A DNA stretch of 64,000 bases. It comes from Actinoplanes philippinensis. GTDB taxonomy: Bacteria; Actinomycetota; Actinomycetes; Mycobacteriales; Micromonosporaceae. The stretch is from NCBI RefSeq assembly GCF_900113015.1, contig NZ_FONV01000009.1:248001-312000 (forward strand). The letters run 5' to 3'. How positions within the stretch are numbered: the stretch's first letter is position 1; each line of letters begins with the position of its first letter. The notes below the pieces were generated by a model. The model saw nothing but the letters and a program-made list of their open reading frames with translations. It searched no databases and was not told where the DNA came from. Below are positions 16,634-24,951 of the stretch, in pieces. The position numbers and the translations under genes are program-made.

Positions 16634-17886
16634 ACGCCGTGGTCCGGCTGCGTGAGTGGATCTTCCAGCGGGTCAACGGCACCGAGGGCATCCCGGTGCC
16701 CGGGCCGCTGATCGGCGCGGAACACTTCGAGCAGGTCTACAGTCATCCGGCCGCCGACGGCCGCAGCCGCGGCGCGGGACTGTCCGACCTGTTCTGGTAC
16801 TGGCTCGCGCCGGGCCCGCAGATGCACCAGGAGCACCTGGAGCCGGGTGATCGCTATCAGACAGTCGCCCGCACCACCCGCAGGGTCCTGGCGGTCCCGC
16901 ACGCACGCTCCGACGAGCTGGCGACCGCGGCGACACGCCGGATCCTGGACCGGCTGCCGGCGGAGCGGCCGTCGCTCGTACGGCTGCGGGATCTGTTCAT
17001 GCCGGTCTGGGCGGAGGTCTTCCACGAGCTGGTCTTCGCCGAGGCGTGTCCCGGCGAGGCGCGCGAGCTGATCGTCGCCAACGCCGACGACGTGGTGACC
17101 GCGTTGAAGGGGCTGAGCCTGCGGCACATGCGCCGCCGCGACCGGCTGACACGCTACCTGCTCGGCCGGATCGAGGCCGGGACCTGCCCGGTCGTGCTGC
17201 CGCCGCCGTTCACCGCCCAGGAGACGGCCTGGTATCTGCAGGGCGCGTTCTTCAACACCGCGGTCGTGCAGATGTCCGAGGCGATGGCGCACATCCTGCT
17301 GTGCGCCGCCGGATACCCGACCGACCTCTCCGACAGCTCGCTCGACCGGCTCATCGACGAGACGCTGCGGGTGCATCCGCTCTTCGGCATCGCCCACCGC
17401 ATCACCTCGGCGCCGATCGTGGTCGGTGACGTCACCCTGCCCACCGGATCGGTGCTGCTCTTCAACTACCTGGCGTTCCAGCGCACCGGCCCGGCCGCCG
17501 ACGACACCTTCGACCCCCAGCGCTGGAAGACCCTCAAACCCCGGCAGGCACATTTCATCCCGTACGGGGTGACGGCGAACCGTGCCTGCCCGGCCCGCGG
17601 CGCGGCTCCCGTGATGCTGCGCGCCGCGACCCGGGAGGTGCTGCGCCGGTTCACGCTCGCATCGACGGTCCGGCACACCCGGTCGCTGCCCAGCCGTGGC
17701 CCCGCCTACCTGACCCCGATCGGACGGCCGGGACCGACACCCGGCCGTCTGCTCGCGTTGCGCCGCGCCGATGCCGTCGCCGACGCCGGCCGCTCGGTGA
17801 AACAGCTGGTGCTCGGCACCTGGATGGTGCTCGACGCCCGCCGCCGGAAGCTCTGCGCCACCTATTTCGAGGAGGCCCGCCCGTGA
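16630..17886 (+). CDS. Divergent cytochrome P450
   Basis: A 418-residue protein with a K-helix ETLR (the ExxR motif in IDETLRVHPLFG) and a heme-ligand region PYGVTANRACPARG. The Arg two residues before the Cys is conserved, but the usual FGxGxHxC spacing is altered by one residue. The I-helix Ala-Gly-x-Asp/Glu-Thr motif is not evident (QGAFFNTAVVQMSEAM instead), so oxygen activation may be unusual, or the enzyme may be an isomerase or dehydratase-type P450. ATG overlaps the previous stop. No ferredoxin is in this operon; the nearest is at 50072. Confidence 0.75.
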   Translation: MNAVVRLREWIFQRVNGTEGIPVPGPLIGAEHFEQVYSHPAADGRSRGAGLSDLFWYWLAPGPQMHQEHLEPGDRYQTVARTTRRVLAVPHARSDELATAATRRILDRLPAERPSLVRLRDLFMPVWAEVFHELVFAEACPGEARELIVANADDVVTALKGLSLRHMRRRDRLTRYLLGRIEAGTCPVVLPPPFTAQETAWYLQGAFFNTAVVQMSEAMAHILLCAAGYPTDLSDSSLDRLIDETLRVHPLFGIAHRITSAPIVVGDVTLPTGSVLLFNYLAFQRTGPAADDTFDPQRWKTLKPRQAHFIPYGVTANRACPARGAAPVMLRAATREVLRRFTLASTVRHTRSLPSRGPAYLTPIGRPGPTPGRLLALRRADAVADAGRSVKQLVLGTWMVLDARRRKLCATYFEEARP

Positions 17887-19145
17887 CCCCGACCGAGCTG
17901 GCGCCGCGGTTCTTCATCGCGGTCGCCGTGATCCTGCTCTTCTGCCGCCTGGTGTCCTGGCTGCTCGGCAAGGCCGGACAGCCACCCGTGGTCAGCGAGA
18001 TGCTGGCCGGGGTGCTGCTCGGACCGTCCCTGCTCGGCCTGCTGTTCCCCCAGGTCCAGGAGGCGCTGTTCCCGGCGCCGCTGCTGCCGGTGCTGTACGT
18101 GGTCGGGCAGGTCGGCCTGGTGTTCTTCATGTTCCAGGCCGGGTACGCGTTCAAGTCGCACCGGGTCACCCGGCTGGCCGGCACCGCGGGGGCGGTGTCC
18201 CTCGCCGGGGTCACCGCTCCCCTGCTGCTCGGCGTGCTGCTGGTGATCGTCACCGCGGACACGGTCCCGCTGCGGCCCGACGGCGTGTCGGTCGGGGTGT
18301 CGGCGGCGTTCGTCGGCGTGGCCCTGGCCATCACCGCGTTCCCGATGCTGGCCCGGATCATCACCGAACGCGGGCACGCCGGCACCCGGCACGGCTCGCT
18401 CGCCCTGGCCAGCGGCGCGATCGACGACATGGTCGCCTGGATCATGCTGGCCGTGGTGCTGGCGTTCGCGTCCGGCGAGGCCGGGCCGGCGTTCGTCACC
18501 GCGGGCGGCGCGGTCCTGTTCGGTCTGGCGCTCTGGTTCGGCGGGCCGCGGGTGACCGGGGCGCTGATCCGCAGCGACCGGCTCGACGATCGCGGGCGGA
18601 TGCTCGGCGTGGTGGCGCTGCTGTTCCTGGTCGCCTTCTACACCGACGAGATCGGCCTGTACGCGGTGTTCGGGGCGTTCGCGCTCGGCGTGGTGATGCC
18701 GCAGCACGAACGCAGCGACCGGGTGATCGCGGTGACCAACCCGGTGGCGTCGGCGGTGTTCCTGCCGCTGTTCTTCACGTTCTCCGGGCTGCGGACCGAG
18801 TTCGCGCTGCTCGGTGATGTACGGGTGCTGCTGTTCGCGGCGGCCTGCGTGACCCTGGCGATCGTCGGCAAGTTCGGGGCGTGCTGGGCTGCCGCCCGGC
18901 TGCGCGGCGAGCCGAACGCGGTGGCGCTGAAGGTCGGCGCGCTGATGAACGCGCGGGGGCTGATGCAGCTGATCGCGCTGAACGTCGGCCTGGAGGCGGG
19001 GATCGTGAACTCGTCGCTGTTCACCGTGCTGGTGCTGGTCGCCCTGGTCACGACCATCATGACGACGCCGGTGCTGACCTGGCTGGAGCGGCGGGAGAAG
19101 CGGGCGCCGGCGCCGGTCGAGGAGCCGGCTCTGGCCGTGCCGTAG
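17883..19145 (+). CDS. CPA2-type cation/proton antiporter
   Basis: A 420-residue polytopic membrane protein with about 12 segments. It has the monovalent cation:proton antiporter-2 layout: GQPPVVSEMLAGVLLGPSLLG at the N-terminus, AITAFPMLARII, and the paired acidic residues in GAIDDMVAWIML. It is the last gene of the monooxygenase operon, starting with GTG inside the P450 stop. Antiporter-like proteins occur in biosynthetic clusters as efflux or resistance components, so product export is possible; K+ or Na+/H+ exchange is the family role. Its 3' end overlaps the convergent TetR gene by 89 bases. Confidence 0.85.
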   Translation: MTPTELAPRFFIAVAVILLFCRLVSWLLGKAGQPPVVSEMLAGVLLGPSLLGLLFPQVQEALFPAPLLPVLYVVGQVGLVFFMFQAGYAFKSHRVTRLAGTAGAVSLAGVTAPLLLGVLLVIVTADTVPLRPDGVSVGVSAAFVGVALAITAFPMLARIITERGHAGTRHGSLALASGAIDDMVAWIMLAVVLAFASGEAGPAFVTAGGAVLFGLALWFGGPRVTGALIRSDRLDDRGRMLGVVALLFLVAFYTDEIGLYAVFGAFALGVVMPQHERSDRVIAVTNPVASAVFLPLFFTFSGLRTEFALLGDVRVLLFAAACVTLAIVGKFGACWAAARLRGEPNAVALKVGALMNARGLMQLIALNVGLEAGIVNSSLFTVLVLVALVTTIMTTPVLTWLERREKRAPAPVEEPALAVP

Positions 19146-19725
19146 AGCGAACGGCGGCCGGCCAGCCCCGCTCCAGGATGTCGAAGACCGCCTCGACGGC
19201 GGCGCGTGGGTCCGGCCGGCCGCGGACGAGGCCGGGGATCTCCAGGACGAATCGGGCCAGCGCCACGCAGCCGAGGTCGTCGCGGTCCACACCGCACTCC
19301 TCGGCTATGGCGGCGCCGAGACTGTCGGTGTGCCGGGTCCACATGCGTTCGGCATACGACCGCAGGGCCGGCGTGGCGTCGACCAGGGCGACGAACTCGG
19401 CCATCCGAGGATGCCGCGCGACGGGGAGGTAGGCGTCCAGGATGTGTACGCGGAGCGCGCCGACGATGTCCTGGCCGGCGGCGCGCTCGCGCACCGCGGC
19501 GATCAGCTGCGCCTCGTTGTCCTGCTCCCGGTCGAAGACCAGGGCCTCCTTGCCGGAGAAGTGTTTGAACAGCGTCGTGGTCGACACGTCGGCCGCGTCG
19601 GCGATCTCGCGCAGACTCACCCGGTCGTAACCGTGCTCGAGGAACAGGCGGAGGGCCGCGTCGGCGATCGCCTGCCGGGTGGCCGCCTTCTTGCGCTCCC
19701 GGCGGCCGACAGGTGTCTGAGTCAT
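19057..19725 (-). CDS. TetR-family repressor
   Basis: A 222-residue regulator with an N-terminal HTH (ATRQAIADAALRLFLEHG, then VSLREIADAADVSTTTLFKHF) and a variable ligand domain. The C-terminus is a Pro/Ala/Ser-rich tail read antisense to the end of the antiporter gene. ATG at 19725 is preceded by TATACT at 6 bases, so the mRNA is probably leaderless. It is divergent from the TetX-like monooxygenase, and the shared 80-base gap holds two inverted repeats. The simplest model is repression of itself and the monooxygenase, relieved by an aromatic or drug-like ligand. Confidence 0.88.
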   Translation of the reverse strand: MTQTPVGRRERKKAATRQAIADAALRLFLEHGYDRVSLREIADAADVSTTTLFKHFSGKEALVFDREQDNEAQLIAAVRERAAGQDIVGALRVHILDAYLPVARHPRMAEFVALVDATPALRSYAERMWTRHTDSLGAAIAEECGVDRDDLGCVALARFVLEIPGLVRGRPDPRAAVEAVFDILERGWPAAVRSTARPEPAPRPAPAPASPAAPARSAPASS

Positions 19726-19731
19726 GAGCCG

Positions 19732-19759
19732 AGTATAGGCGAAGGTGGCATCAGACCAA
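19732..19759 (-). promoter_or_regulatory. TetR gene promoter
   Basis: On the minus strand, TTGGTC (19754-19759) is followed by a 16-base spacer and TATACT (19732-19737). The start codon is 6 bases downstream. Confidence 0.55.
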
Positions 19760-19791
19760 AAGTTGACTCGTTGCACTTTTAGAATCGTTCT
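19758..19791. promoter_or_regulatory. Candidate TetR operators
   Basis: Two inverted repeats lie side by side: AAAAGT and ACTTTT with 11 bases between (19758-19780), and AGAA-TCG-TTCT (19781-19791). They sit between the divergent tetR-like and monooxygenase genes and touch the -35 of the former. This AT-rich patch stands out in the GC-rich surroundings. Confidence 0.45.
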
Positions 19792-19805
19792 GCTTTTCTT
19801 GGGCC

Positions 19806-20945
19806 ATGACCTCACCCACCAGAGAAGCGCGGATCGACATCATCGGCGCCGGGCCCGCCGGGCTCACCTGCGCCCGCATCCTGCAACGGCACGGCATCAC
19901 CGTCACCGTCCACGACCGCGACGCCGGCCCGGACACCCGCGATCAGGGCGGCAGCCTCGACCTGCGCGCCGACAGCGGCCAGCTCGCCCTGCGCGAGGCC
20001 GGTCTGCTCGACGCGTTCCTCCGGCTGTCCCGCCCGGAGGGCCAGGAGATGCGCATCCTCGGCACCGACGGCGAGCTGCGGGCACGCGTCGTCCCGGAGG
20101 AGGGCGAGCCGGCCAAACCCGAGATCGACCGCGGCCGGCTGCGCGACCTTCTGCTCGACTCGCTCTCGCCCGGCACCGTCCGCTGGGGCCGGGCGCTCAC
20201 CCATGTCAGCGGGGCCGCGGGCGGTCCCCGCAGACTGCACTTCACCGACAGCGCCTCCATCGAGACGGACCTGGTGATCGGCGCCGACGGCGCGTTCTCC
20301 CGGGTGCGGCCGGCGGTCTCCGCGGCGGTCCCGCAATACACCGGCGTGAGTTTCACGGAAGCCTGGTTCCACGCCGTGGACGATCGGCACACCGAGCTGT
20401 CCACCCTGATCGGCCCGGGCAGCGCCACCGCAGCCGACGGCCGGCGCGCGCTGTGGGGCCAGCGCAACGGCGGTGACCACCTTCGCGCCTACATCATCCG
20501 CCAGGTCCCTGCCGACTGGATCACCGCCGCCGGGCTACGGCCCCATGACACCGCCGGCATCCGCGCCCACCTGCTCGACGAGTTCGCCGGCTGGTCGCCC
20601 CGCCTGCGGCGGATGATCAGCGACAACGACGGCCGGTACGTCGACCGGCCGATCTTCGCGCTCCCCGCCCCGCACCTCTGGGACCACGACCCCACCGTCA
20701 CCCTGCTCGGTGACGCCGCCCACCTCATGCCCCCACTCGGCGTCGGCGTCAACCTCGCCATGCTCGACGCCGCCGACCTGGCGCTCGCGCTCGCCGGCTC
20801 CGCGACCATCGACCAGGCTGTTCGCGCCTACGAGGACACCATGCTGCCCCGCTCCACGGAGACCGCCAAACTGCTCGACGGCTGCGTCGAGGACCTGCTC
20901 AGCGACGACCTGCCGCCCGAGTTCGGCGGCGATCACAGCGACTGA
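19806..20945 (+). CDS. TetX-like FAD-dependent monooxygenase
   Basis: A 379-residue class A flavin monooxygenase. It has the FAD site GAGPAGLTCARIL, a TetX-like GGSLDLRADSGQLALREAGLL block near residue 45, a DG motif (VIGADGAFSRVRP) and GDAAHLMPPLGVGVN. The block order and the GGSLDL segment resemble TetX tetracycline destructases more than phenol hydroxylases, so modification of a polycyclic aromatic antibiotic is plausible. The wider family also includes biosynthetic hydroxylases. ATG at 19806 has no obvious ribosome-binding site. It is divergent from a TetR repressor. Confidence 0.85.
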   Translation: MTSPTREARIDIIGAGPAGLTCARILQRHGITVTVHDRDAGPDTRDQGGSLDLRADSGQLALREAGLLDAFLRLSRPEGQEMRILGTDGELRARVVPEEGEPAKPEIDRGRLRDLLLDSLSPGTVRWGRALTHVSGAAGGPRRLHFTDSASIETDLVIGADGAFSRVRPAVSAAVPQYTGVSFTEAWFHAVDDRHTELSTLIGPGSATAADGRRALWGQRNGGDHLRAYIIRQVPADWITAAGLRPHDTAGIRAHLLDEFAGWSPRLRRMISDNDGRYVDRPIFALPAPHLWDHDPTVTLLGDAAHLMPPLGVGVNLAMLDAADLALALAGSATIDQAVRAYEDTMLPRSTETAKLLDGCVEDLLSDDLPPEFGGDHSD

Positions 20946-21036
20946 GGCCACCGCGGCGCCGGTCGCTTCTAAGAGTTTCATTTAGAAATCGGGCTTCTTC
21001 GTCCAGATCGCCCAGACATATGAGATCTTCGATGTC

Positions 21037-21693
21037 ATGCGCCGGCTGCTGGTCGTCGAGGACGACGCCGAACTACGCGAGATGGTCGCCGGGACCCTGG
21101 TCGACGAGGGCTATCACGTCGACCAGGCCCCGGACGGGCAGCGCGGACTGCACCTGGGCCTGACCAGGCCGTACGACGTGCTGGTGATCGACCGCCGGTT
21201 ACCGGCCGTCGACGGGCTGGACCTCATCACCAAGCTCCGCGCACGGGCCGTCGCCGCCCGCGCGCTGATGCTGACCGCGCTCGGCACCGTCGACGACCGG
21301 ATCGCCGGCCTCGACGCGGGCGCCGACGACTACCTCGTCAAACCGTTCGACCTCGACGAGCTGAGCGCACGGATCCGGGCCCTGTGCCGGCGTACCTCGG
21401 ACGCCACCGACGCGCTGCGCATCGGCGGCGGCCTGCTCGACCTCGGCGCCCGCGACGCGGTGCTGCCCGACGGGACCCGGGTGTCGCTGTCGGCGCGCGA
21501 GTTCGAGCTGCTGCGGGTCCTCGCCGCCCGGCCCGGCGCCGTGCACCCCCGGGCGGCGCTGCGCAGCCGGGTCTTCGACGAGGCGGCCGCGGCGTCGATC
21601 GTCGACACCTACGTCTACTACCTGCGCCGCAAACTCGGGCGCCGGGTGGTGCAGACCGTGCACGGGCTCGGATACCGGCTGGGCGCGCTGTGA
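21037..21693 (+). CDS. OmpR-family response regulator
   Basis: A 218-residue two-domain regulator. The receiver has the acidic pair in VVEDDAELRE, the phosphoacceptor Asp in DVLVIDRRLP, Thr in LMLTALG and Lys in YLVKPFD. The C-terminal winged helix (LSAREFELLRVLAARPG, then VDTYVYYLRRKL and VHGLGYRLG) is typical of OmpR/PhoB. The stop overlaps the GTG start of the kinase gene, so the two form a two-component operon. Confidence 0.93.
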   Translation: MRRLLVVEDDAELREMVAGTLVDEGYHVDQAPDGQRGLHLGLTRPYDVLVIDRRLPAVDGLDLITKLRARAVAARALMLTALGTVDDRIAGLDAGADDYLVKPFDLDELSARIRALCRRTSDATDALRIGGGLLDLGARDAVLPDGTRVSLSAREFELLRVLAARPGAVHPRAALRSRVFDEAAAASIVDTYVYYLRRKLGRRVVQTVHGLGYRLGAL

Positions 21694-23021
21694 TCCGCGA
21701 CGTCGAGCCGTGGGCGGTCCGGCGGGCGCGGGCTCGGACATCGGCAGGGCCCGCCGCGGCCCGCGACGTCGAACTGCGGGCGGTCCGGCGCGCCCGCTGG
21801 CAGATCGGGCTGCTGGTCGGGCTCGCGATCGCGACGCTGCTGGCGATGGCCGGCGCCTTCGCGTACGAGGTCATGCGGCACAGCCAGGAGGAACAGATCG
21901 GCCTGGAGCTGGACTACGGCATCCGCAACGGGATCATCGCCGGGCCGCCCACCTGCAGCTGGATCTTCTTCTACGCCCCGGACGGCCGGCTCACCCACGC
22001 CGACCGGGCCGCTCCCGCCGGGCTGCCGCTGCGCGACGACGCCGAGGAGGTGGCCGCCACCGGCGCCACCCGCGACCGGCAGGTCGACCGGGACGGCACC
22101 ACCTACTGGATCCGTACCCAGGACCGCGGCGCCGGCATCGTCCAGGCCGTCTTCGACGCCCGCTTCCAGAACGCCGACCGGCGGCATCTGCTCACCGCGT
22201 TCCTGCTGGCCGCCGTGGCCGGACTGCTCGCCGCGATCCTGGCCGCGATGCTGGTCGGCCACCGGGCGGTCGCCCCGCTGGCCGAGGCTCTCAGCCGGCA
22301 GCGCCGGTTCGTCGCCGACGCCAGCCACGAGCTGCGCACCCCGATCGCGCAGGTCCACACCCGCGCCCAGCTGCTGGCCCGGCGGGCGGCGCAGAACGGC
22401 GCGGACCGCCGCGACCTGGACCGGCTCGTCGGCACCACCCGCCGGCTCGGCGAGATTGTCGACGAACTGCTGCTGTCCGCACGTCTGGGTGCCGACAACC
22501 CGCGGCCGGGCACGCCGGTCGATCTGGCGCGGCTCACCGTGGAGGAGACCGAGCGGGCGCTCACCGGCACCACGGCGGTCACCCTGAGCACACCGCCGCG
22601 GCCGGTGCCGGTCGTCGGGGTGGAGTCGGCGCTGCGCCGGGTGGTCAGCGAGCTGCTGGCCAACGCGCTCCACCACACCGCGGACGGCCGGATCACGGTG
22701 ACCGTGCTGGCGCTGCCCACGACGGCGGAGCTGACCGTCACCGACACCGGCGACGGTTTCGACCCGGCCGACGCCGAACGGATCTTCGACCGCTTCCACC
22801 GCGGCCCCGGCGGCGGCGAACGCCGCTTCGGCCTGGGCCTGGCCCTGCTGCGGGAGGTGGTGACCAGCCACGGCGGCACGATCGCCGCGGACGGCCACCC
22901 GGGGATGGGCGCGACGTTCACCGTCCGCCTCCCGCTCGCCGTTCCCGCGGCGATGACCGCCGCGCCGAGGCTCTCCTTCGGGGAAGGAGTCTCCGGCGCG
23001 GCCTTCTGGCTCAGGGGCTGA
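21690..23021 (+). CDS. Sensor histidine kinase
   Basis: A 443-residue kinase paired with the preceding regulator. After an odd cytoplasmic N-terminus come a membrane segment (IGLLVGLAIATLLAMAGAF), an extracytoplasmic sensor loop of about 110 residues, a second membrane segment and a HAMP-like stretch. The H box is ASHELRTPIAQVHTRA, the N box ELLANALHHTADG, the G1 box DTGDGFDP and the G2 box FGLGLALLREVV. The first 35 residues contain a duplicated phrase, RDVEPWAVRRAR and RDVELRAVRRAR. GTG at 21690 overlaps the regulator stop. Confidence 0.9.
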   Translation: MIRDVEPWAVRRARARTSAGPAAARDVELRAVRRARWQIGLLVGLAIATLLAMAGAFAYEVMRHSQEEQIGLELDYGIRNGIIAGPPTCSWIFFYAPDGRLTHADRAAPAGLPLRDDAEEVAATGATRDRQVDRDGTTYWIRTQDRGAGIVQAVFDARFQNADRRHLLTAFLLAAVAGLLAAILAAMLVGHRAVAPLAEALSRQRRFVADASHELRTPIAQVHTRAQLLARRAAQNGADRRDLDRLVGTTRRLGEIVDELLLSARLGADNPRPGTPVDLARLTVEETERALTGTTAVTLSTPPRPVPVVGVESALRRVVSELLANALHHTADGRITVTVLALPTTAELTVTDTGDGFDPADAERIFDRFHRGPGGGERRFGLGLALLREVVTSHGGTIAADGHPGMGATFTVRLPLAVPAAMTAAPRLSFGEGVSGAAFWLRG

Positions 23022-23431
23022 TCCCGGCCCCCGGACGGAAGGGCGAGCCGGGCGAGGTGGCCGCAGGTGGGGCGAGGTCTCGTCCGGATCGGAGGTGGAC
23101 GGTCGGCGATCCCACCCTCGATCATGTTCGCCGGTTCGGTGACGTCCGGAGACGCGTTTCCGACGACCCAGGCCGCCTGCCGACGGGATCGGACCACACC
23201 TTGTTCGCGTTCACATCCGGACCCCCGAAGATGTCTCGACGGGACGATCGCGGCAGCCGCCCAACAGAGGTGCGGAGTCATGGCCTCGGCACGGCCGCCA
23301 CCAAGGCACTGATCTGCAAAGATTGTTTAGCATTCGCAGGGTGGGGCCGGCAGCGGTCTTCGCAGCACGAAGCATCGCTCTCGGCGACGACTTCCGGCCG
23401 GAGCGATCCGAGAGCGCTAACATCCGCGTCG
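23022..23431. other. Non-coding gap of about 410 bases
   Basis: No reading frame here has convincing codon usage or a recognisable product. The sequence is less GC-biased toward its end (about 23300-23430). I see no strong hairpin or repeat. A promoter for the next gene begins at 23432. Confidence 0.4.
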
Positions 23432-23459
23432 TTGCACAGTGGACTCCTGTCGCTATGCT
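23432..23459 (+). promoter_or_regulatory. Promoter of the DUF4352-like protein gene
   Basis: TTGCAC (23432-23437), a 16-base spacer and TATGCT (23454-23459), followed 7 bases later by GTG at 23467. This is a good sigma-70-type match and implies a leaderless mRNA. Confidence 0.6.
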
Positions 23460-23466
23460 GCCCGCC

Positions 23467-24870
23467 GTGATCATCAAAGGTATCGATCTGGCGGCTGACG
23501 AGCCGCCCGCCCGCCGTCGACGGGCGATGGTGGAAGCGGTGATCTTCGGGTTCGCCGGGCTGGTGTTCGTCTTCGCTCCGGTGGTCATAGCCGGTGAGTT
23601 CGATGATTTCGCCGACCGGGCGCGGAGGATCTCCGGCCCCGACACCGACGTCCCGGGCATGTCGCCGCTGCTGATGGCGGTGCCGATCGGGATCGGCCTG
23701 CTGCTCGTCAGCCTGTCGGTCGTCCTGATGCTGCGGATGGTGCGCTCGGCGGCCTGGCTGGACGGCACCGTCGCCTACGTCCGCGGCGCGTTTCGCACCC
23801 GCAGCATCGACCTGTCCACGGCATATGTCAGTGCGGGCACAGCGACCCGGCACGAGGCCGCCGGCCGGAGTCACACCGCGGCCGGCACCGTGCACCACGT
23901 CGCCGTGCGGGAGGTTCCCACGCTCGAAGCACACGACCCGGTCAGCGGCCGGAAGCTGACGATCCACCTGTGCCGGCCGGGCGGGGGCGCGATCCCACCG
24001 TACGCGCTGCGGGCGCTCGCCGATGCCATGGTCCGTGGGCGGGGCCGCAACGGCAACGACCACGACGTACACCAGCTCGCCCACCGGCTGCGCCGGATCG
24101 TCGACGGTGACCGCGTCACGGAGCAGCCCGCCGACGGCGGATACGGCCCGTACCGGACGGCCGCCGATCCCTGGCAGGGACACGCGCCACAGGATCCCGC
24201 CGGTTACGGTCCAGGGCCTGCCGAACCGGTGACCACCGGCCTCGGCGGGACCCCCACACCGGTCCGCCGGCAGACGGACACCGGGCTGAGGGTGATGGTG
24301 ACGATGCTGGCCGTGCTCCTGCTGGCCGGACTGGGCACGGCCGGCGCCATCTACGGCAGCATGCTCGCCCGGGGCAGCGGGGGGACGCCCGCCGAGGCGG
24401 CAGGGGCCGCCTCGGCGAAACCGACCGGCGGCGGCGGCAGCCCCGCGGAGGAGAAACCCGCTCAGCAGCAGAAGCCCAGCACGCTGGCGGCCGGCAAAGC
24501 GGTGGTGGTGGAGTACGGCGGCGGCACCGTCCGGATCAAGGTCGACAAGATCGCGACGCACAAGTCGTTCTGCGGTTCGACCGGCCTCCCGCCCGACAAC
24601 GGCGGGTACGTCACGGCCCGCATCAGCTACGAGGTCATCTCCGGCGCCACCACCATCAGTCCGCTCGACTTCGGGTTCGTCGACTCCGACGGGACCCCCT
24701 ACGAACGGGTCGGCGCCGGATTCACCGGCTGCGGGGGCTCGGACCTCGCCGTCTCCGGTGACCAGGCGGCGGGCGCGAAGGTCAGCGGCTATGTGGGGTT
24801 CGATGCTCCGGCACACGGCCTCATCACCTTCGGCGACCGGAAACGACAGGCCGCCTGGCGGGTCGGCTGA
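23467..24870 (+). CDS. Membrane-anchored protein with DUF4352-like domain
   Basis: A 467-residue protein. Two membrane segments lie near the N-terminus (IFGFAGLVFVFAPVVIAG and PLLMAVPIGIGLLLVSLSVVL), followed by a cytoplasmic beta-rich region with an RRxxDLS-type patch and a Gly/Pro/Tyr-rich linker. A third membrane segment (MVTMLAVLLLAGLGTAGAIYG) leads to a Gly/Pro/Lys-rich stalk and an extracytoplasmic beta domain with paired Cys (KSFCGSTG and GFTGCGGSD), similar to DUF4352 domains. The function is unknown. GTG at 23467 is set by the upstream promoter; an in-frame ATG at 23455 overlaps the -10 box. Confidence 0.75.
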   Translation: MIIKGIDLAADEPPARRRRAMVEAVIFGFAGLVFVFAPVVIAGEFDDFADRARRISGPDTDVPGMSPLLMAVPIGIGLLLVSLSVVLMLRMVRSAAWLDGTVAYVRGAFRTRSIDLSTAYVSAGTATRHEAAGRSHTAAGTVHHVAVREVPTLEAHDPVSGRKLTIHLCRPGGGAIPPYALRALADAMVRGRGRNGNDHDVHQLAHRLRRIVDGDRVTEQPADGGYGPYRTAADPWQGHAPQDPAGYGPGPAEPVTTGLGGTPTPVRRQTDTGLRVMVTMLAVLLLAGLGTAGAIYGSMLARGSGGTPAEAAGAASAKPTGGGGSPAEEKPAQQQKPSTLAAGKAVVVEYGGGTVRIKVDKIATHKSFCGSTGLPPDNGGYVTARISYEVISGATTISPLDFGFVDSDGTPYERVGAGFTGCGGSDLAVSGDQAAGAKVSGYVGFDAPAHGLITFGDRKRQAAWRVG

Positions 24871-24877
24871 GGGACCC

Positions 24878-24920
24878 GGGCCGGACGGTCGTGCGACACA
24901 TTCGCACGACCGTCCGGCCC
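24878..24920. terminator. Perfect 19-bp hairpin between convergent genes
   Basis: Arms 24878-24896 and 24902-24920 are exact reverse complements around the 5-base loop CACAT. The hairpin lies 8 bases after the plus-strand stop and 32 bases before the minus-strand stop, so it can serve both genes. It has no U-tract, as is common in high-GC actinobacteria. Confidence 0.75.
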
Positions 24921-24951
24921 GGCCGCTTCCCGCGTACGACGACGGATTCCC

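Noticed and set aside
20966..20990. TTCTAA/TTAGAA inverted repeat after the TetX-like gene
   Set aside because: A short AT-rich repeat with no second copy. It could be a weak terminator or chance, so it was not listed.
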